Below are positions 4,915-7,524 of a stretch of 7,524 bases of DNA, piece by piece. The notes below the pieces were generated by a model, which had not been told where the DNA came from, searched no databases, and was given only the letters and a program-made list of their open reading frames with translations. How positions within the stretch are numbered: position 1 is the stretch's first letter; each line of letters starts with the position of its first letter. Origin of the DNA: Flectobacillus sp. Its GTDB lineage: Bacteria > Bacteroidota > Bacteroidia > Cytophagales > Spirosomataceae. The translations under genes and the position numbers were made by a program. Location: assembly GCA_029865665.1 (NCBI GenBank), contig JARXAV010000212.1:1-7524 (forward strand). The letters are read 5' to 3'.

Positions 4915-7035
4915 TTATTTTAAAAGTTGATATACCACAAAGGCTGCAACATAAGCTAAGCCAGTCATGTACACTAACTGTATGGCAGGGTATTTCCAAG
5001 ACTTTGTTTCTCGATAAGTTGTTGCCAAAGTACTCATACACTGCATCGCAAAAGCATAAAAAATCAAGAGAGAACATCCTAATGCTAGATTGTACAAAGG
5101 CTCCCCTGTTTTCGGGTTTATTTCGGCACGCATCCGATTCATTACCGTTGAATTTTCATCGTCAACTTCGCCACCCAAACTATAAATAGTGGACATCGTA
5201 CCCACGAATACCTCTCTTGCGGCAAAAGAAGTAATTAAGGCAATTCCGATTTTCCAATCATAGCCTAAAGGACGAATGGCTGGCTCGATGAATTTTCCAA
5301 AATGTCCTGCGTACGAATTTTCTAATTGCTCTGATGCAATCTTATTTTCAAGCGTTTTACCTGTCAATGTTGGGTTTTGCGTGGTCACTTCCTGAGCTGT
5401 TCGTTCCATTGCATCACCAGGCCCATAACTCGCCAGTACCCAAAGAACAATCGAAATGGCTACGATGATTTTTCCTGCCTCAAAAACAAATGCCTTTGTC
5501 GAATTCAAGAGCGTCATCATAATATGCTTGAACCGTGGCCCTTTGTAAGAAGGTAACTCCATAATGAAATAACTACGCTCTTCAGTTTTAAGAAAGATTT
5601 TCATAAGCCAAGCAGAGAAAATAGCCATGAAAAAACCTAGCAAGTACATCAATAATAACACCAAGCCCTGTAGCCCAAATAGGCCAAATAACGTACTTTT
5701 TTCTGGAACAACGAGAGCAATTAATACCGTATAAATTGGCAAACGAGCCGAACACGACATCAAAGGAGTAACCATGATGGTAATCAGGCGGTCTTTCCAA
5801 GACTCAATACTACGAGTACTCATAATCGCAGGAACGGCACAAGCAACCCCTGAAATCAACGGAATAACCGATTTTCCATTTAATCCAAAACGACGCATTA
5901 GTTTGTCCATGATAAACATCACTCTGGACATATACCCCGTTTCCTCAAGTAAGGAAATAAACAAAAACAAAAAAGCAATTTGAGGTACAAACACCACTAC
6001 GCCACCAATACCAGCCACTAAACCATCTGTCAATAAATTAACCAACTGACTCGGAGGCAATGAGTTTTTCAGGTATTCGTTTAAACTAGCAACCCCATTA
6101 TCAATTAAATCTTGTGGATATTTTGCCCATGTAAACACCGCTTGGAACATTAGGAACAAGATACCTAAGAAAATAAAATATCCCCAAAAACGATGCAAAA
6201 ACACCTTATCCAGTCGCTCTGTCCATGTCTGATTTCCCTCCGTTTCAACAGGCATTTCATGTAAACAACTATCCACAATTTCGTTTAACACGGCATAACG
6301 AGCCATCGTTTCTTTTGCCTGAAAATGCTTGGTATTCCAACCATACTTTTCTTGTAGGGCATCAAAACCTACTCGTTGCTGCTCATCAAACTGCGTTAAA
6401 CGGTCATGTTCTGATAACCATAGCAAAGCATGATAGTCGTCAGTATCTCCATATTTTTCTTTGATTTCCTCTACCAATTCAGGAGCATACTCAAAAGGAA
6501 GACTATCGTTGGAGTTATATTTATTTTCTAGCGTTTTATTTACTGCCAAACGAAGTCCATTGAGTCCAATTCCTCTTTTGGCATTCACCTCTGCAACCTC
6601 CACATTGAGTTCACGAGCCAACTTTACGGAGTTAATGATGATACCCGTACTTTCGGCGACATCAATCATGTTCAAGACCAAGACGGTTGGAATTCCTAAA
6701 TCACGTACTTGGCTAAATAGCAACAAATTACGTTTTAGGTTAGAAGCATCCGCTACGACCAACGCCATATCAGGATAATCAGGATGTTGGGGGTTAGCCA
6801 AAATATTGATTACCACTTGTTCATCCATTGATTTTGGATAGATACTATAAATACCTGGTAAGTCTAAAATTTCAGCATCGGTGCCTGTTTCTAAATTCCA
6901 CTTACCTATCAATTTATCCATTGTCACCCCGGGGAAATTGCCAGTTTTCTGACGTAAGCCCGTTAGACTATTGAATAAAGAAGACTTTCCCGCATTGGGA
7001 TTGCCAATTAGGGCTATTTTGGGTGCTTTTTTCAA
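4915..7035 (-). CDS. feoB: Ferrous iron transporter FeoB (GTPase and membrane permease)
   Basis: Inner-membrane Fe(II) uptake protein with an N-terminal GTPase. The 706 residues fit the family (about 650-800). The G domain shows G1 GNPNAGKSS (11-19), switch I with T38 in GVTMD, G3 DLPG (58-61), G4 NMID (122-125) and a G5-like NAKRG (151-155). Residues about 170-270 form the linker helical domain. The membrane part begins near 282 and has two gate repeats: the first with SGVACAVPAIMSTR (395-408, Cys399), the second from about 514 with FAAREVFVGTM (604-614). LMSCSARLP (425-433, Cys428) and MQCMSTLA (664-671, Cys666) are the other cysteine motifs. The start codon is TTG (7033-7035); there is no in-frame ATG between the feoA stop and the G1 motif. 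It follows feoA after 20 nt and ends in its own terminator. No FeoC-like or Cys-rich small gene follows. Confidence 0.97.
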   Translation of the reverse strand: MKKAPKIALIGNPNAGKSSLFNSLTGLRQKTGNFPGVTMDKLIGKWNLETGTDAEILDLPGIYSIYPKSMDEQVVINILANPQHPDYPDMALVVADASNLKRNLLLFSQVRDLGIPTVLVLNMIDVAESTGIIINSVKLARELNVEVAEVNAKRGIGLNGLRLAVNKTLENKYNSNDSLPFEYAPELVEEIKEKYGDTDDYHALLWLSEHDRLTQFDEQQRVGFDALQEKYGWNTKHFQAKETMARYAVLNEIVDSCLHEMPVETEGNQTWTERLDKVFLHRFWGYFIFLGILFLMFQAVFTWAKYPQDLIDNGVASLNEYLKNSLPPSQLVNLLTDGLVAGIGGVVVFVPQIAFLFLFISLLEETGYMSRVMFIMDKLMRRFGLNGKSVIPLISGVACAVPAIMSTRSIESWKDRLITIMVTPLMSCSARLPIYTVLIALVVPEKSTLFGLFGLQGLVLLLMYLLGFFMAIFSAWLMKIFLKTEERSYFIMELPSYKGPRFKHIMMTLLNSTKAFVFEAGKIIVAISIVLWVLASYGPGDAMERTAQEVTTQNPTLTGKTLENKIASEQLENSYAGHFGKFIEPAIRPLGYDWKIGIALITSFAAREVFVGTMSTIYSLGGEVDDENSTVMNRMRAEINPKTGEPLYNLALGCSLLIFYAFAMQCMSTLATTYRETKSWKYPAIQLVYMTGLAYVAAFVVYQLLK

Positions 7036-7055
7036 GGCTTTTTTACATTTACTGG

Positions 7056-7274
7056 TTAAGCAACAACAATGGTTGAGGCTTCTTCTTTCCTCATGGATAA
7101 TACATATCCAGATACTTTTACGGCAATGGGATCACCAAAAGGGGCAATGTGTGTCATCACCACTTGCGTTCCTGGAAGACATCCCATTTCGAGTAATTTC
7201 AACGATAACACTTCATCATTAAAACTCACAATAATTCCTTTTTCTCCTATTTTTAAATCCGCTACCGTTTTCAT
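7056..7274 (-). CDS. feoA: FeoA family protein
   Basis: A 72-residue cytosolic SH3-like protein, thought to bind and assist FeoB in ferrous iron uptake. It has the family pattern: L7-K8-I9-G10-E11-K12-G13, then LSLKLLEMGCLPGT (23-36), APFGDPIAVKVSGY (44-57) and LSMRKEEA (59-66). Length is normal for a free-standing FeoA. ATG start (7272-7274). It is the first gene of feoA-feoB and ends 20 nt before the feoB TTG. In that gap there is an out-of-frame ATG directly followed by TAA (7048-7043). No ribosome-binding sequence is visible. Confidence 0.93.
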   Translation of the reverse strand: MKTVADLKIGEKGIIVSFNDEVLSLKLLEMGCLPGTQVVMTHIAPFGDPIAVKVSGYVLSMRKEEASTIVVA

Positions 7275-7338
7275 TTCTTATTGAGTAGCTCCATGCTCTC
7301 GTTTTGTCGTATTGATAAGTAAACAAAGACTTTTTTAG

Positions 7339-7364
7339 TATTGTTGCAATCGCTGTTTACAATA
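7339..7364. promoter_or_regulatory. Inverted repeat TATTGT-N14-ACAATA upstream of feoA
   Basis: Six-base arms TATTGT (7339-7344) and ACAATA (7359-7364) are perfect reverse complements with 14 bases between. It lies 65-90 bp upstream of the feoA start codon, a normal place for an operator. It does not match the classical Fur box. Role inferred. Confidence 0.25.
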
Positions 7365-7369
7365 GATTA

Positions 7370-7386
7370 TTTAGACTTATTCAAAA
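7370..7386. promoter_or_regulatory. 17-bp imperfect palindrome upstream of feoA, possible metal regulator site
   Basis: TTTAGACTTATTCAAAA matches its own reverse complement at 12 of the 16 positions outside the centre. It resembles DtxR/MntR-type boxes (TTTAG...CTAAA) more than a Fur box, and an iron-dependent repressor upstream of feoAB would make sense. I could not place a good promoter next to it, so the assignment is tentative. Confidence 0.3.
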
Positions 7387-7465
7387 CAAGTGCAAATTAA
7401 CAAAGAGTTCCTTGCTTAATGAAATATTTCAGACTGAGTTTTATCAATCAAAATATTATTTGCTT

Positions 7466-7499
7466 TTTGAGTTTGCCGTTTAATTGTGTCGTAACTTTG
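7466..7499 (+). promoter_or_regulatory. Plus-strand promoter reading out of the window
   Basis: TAACTTTG (7492-7499) is an exact match to the Bacteroidota -7 box TAnnTTTG. A TTTG (7466-7469) lies 22 nt upstream, slightly longer than the usual spacing. Transcription would start near 7505 and run right, so a gene divergent from feoA is expected just beyond 7524. Confidence 0.5.
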
Positions 7500-7524
7500 C
7501 AGAAAATTTATTCTACTACGCCAC

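Noticed and set aside
4878..5189. Plus-strand open frame of 103 codons across the feoB 3' end
   Set aside because: It starts inside the feoB terminator and runs antisense to conserved FeoB sequence; the composition looks like a shadow frame.
6461..6778. Plus-strand open frame of 105 codons inside feoB
   Set aside because: Antisense to the FeoB GTPase domain; Ser/Thr-rich nonsense composition and no family resemblance.
7069..7284. Plus-strand open frame of 71 codons antisense to feoA
   Set aside because: The opposite strand encodes a full-length FeoA with conserved motifs; this is its shadow.
1..7524. Mobile elements, CRISPR arrays, defence or toxin-antitoxin systems
   Set aside because: No repeats arranged as an array, no transposase or integrase frame, no terminal repeats with target duplication and no small gene pair were seen on either strand.

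Overview
The window looks like chromosomal DNA of a Bacteroidota bacterium, most likely order Cytophagales. The evidence is the protein style (FeoA, FeoB and the HupE/UreJ-like protein have the Bacteroidota look), AT-rich intergenic DNA, almost no Shine-Dalgarno sequences, and promoter-like boxes of the Bacteroidota type (TTG, about 20 nt, TAnnTTTG). The lineage is an inference from recognition, not from a search.

All six protein genes lie on the minus strand, so transcription runs from right to left. Region 7524-7275 is an upstream region with operator-like inverted repeats and, on the plus strand, a good promoter pointing out of the window. Region 7274-4915 holds feoA and feoB, a ferrous iron uptake operon closed by a clear intrinsic terminator (4852-4889). 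Region 4914-4467 is a 448-bp intergenic stretch. Its main content is a plus-strand promoter followed about 30 nt later by a perfect 9-bp hairpin and eight T's. No plus-strand gene is present, so this is a candidate small RNA of about 60 nt. Region 4466-1326 holds bioF, bioD and bioA, tightly packed, with bioD and bioA overlapping. Region 1263-658 holds a HupE/UreJ-family membrane protein, separated from bioA by a strong hairpin that spans the bioA stop codon. Region 657-1 is AT-rich and shows no convincing gene.

BioF, BioA and BioD carry out three consecutive steps of biotin ring assembly: pimeloyl thioester to KAPA (8-amino-7-oxononanoate), to DAPA (7,8-diaminononanoate), to dethiobiotin. 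The last enzyme (bioB) and the pimelate-forming genes (bioC/bioH type) are not in the window. FeoA and FeoB form a separate iron uptake function. The HupE-like protein may be a metal permease, but its role next to the bio genes is unknown.

Most of the window is ordinary housekeeping sequence. The points worth following are the small RNA candidate, the BioA active-site signature suggesting lysine instead of S-adenosylmethionine as amino donor, the hairpin at the bioA end, the non-ATG starts of feoB and bioF, and the inverted repeats near the bioF and feoA promoters.
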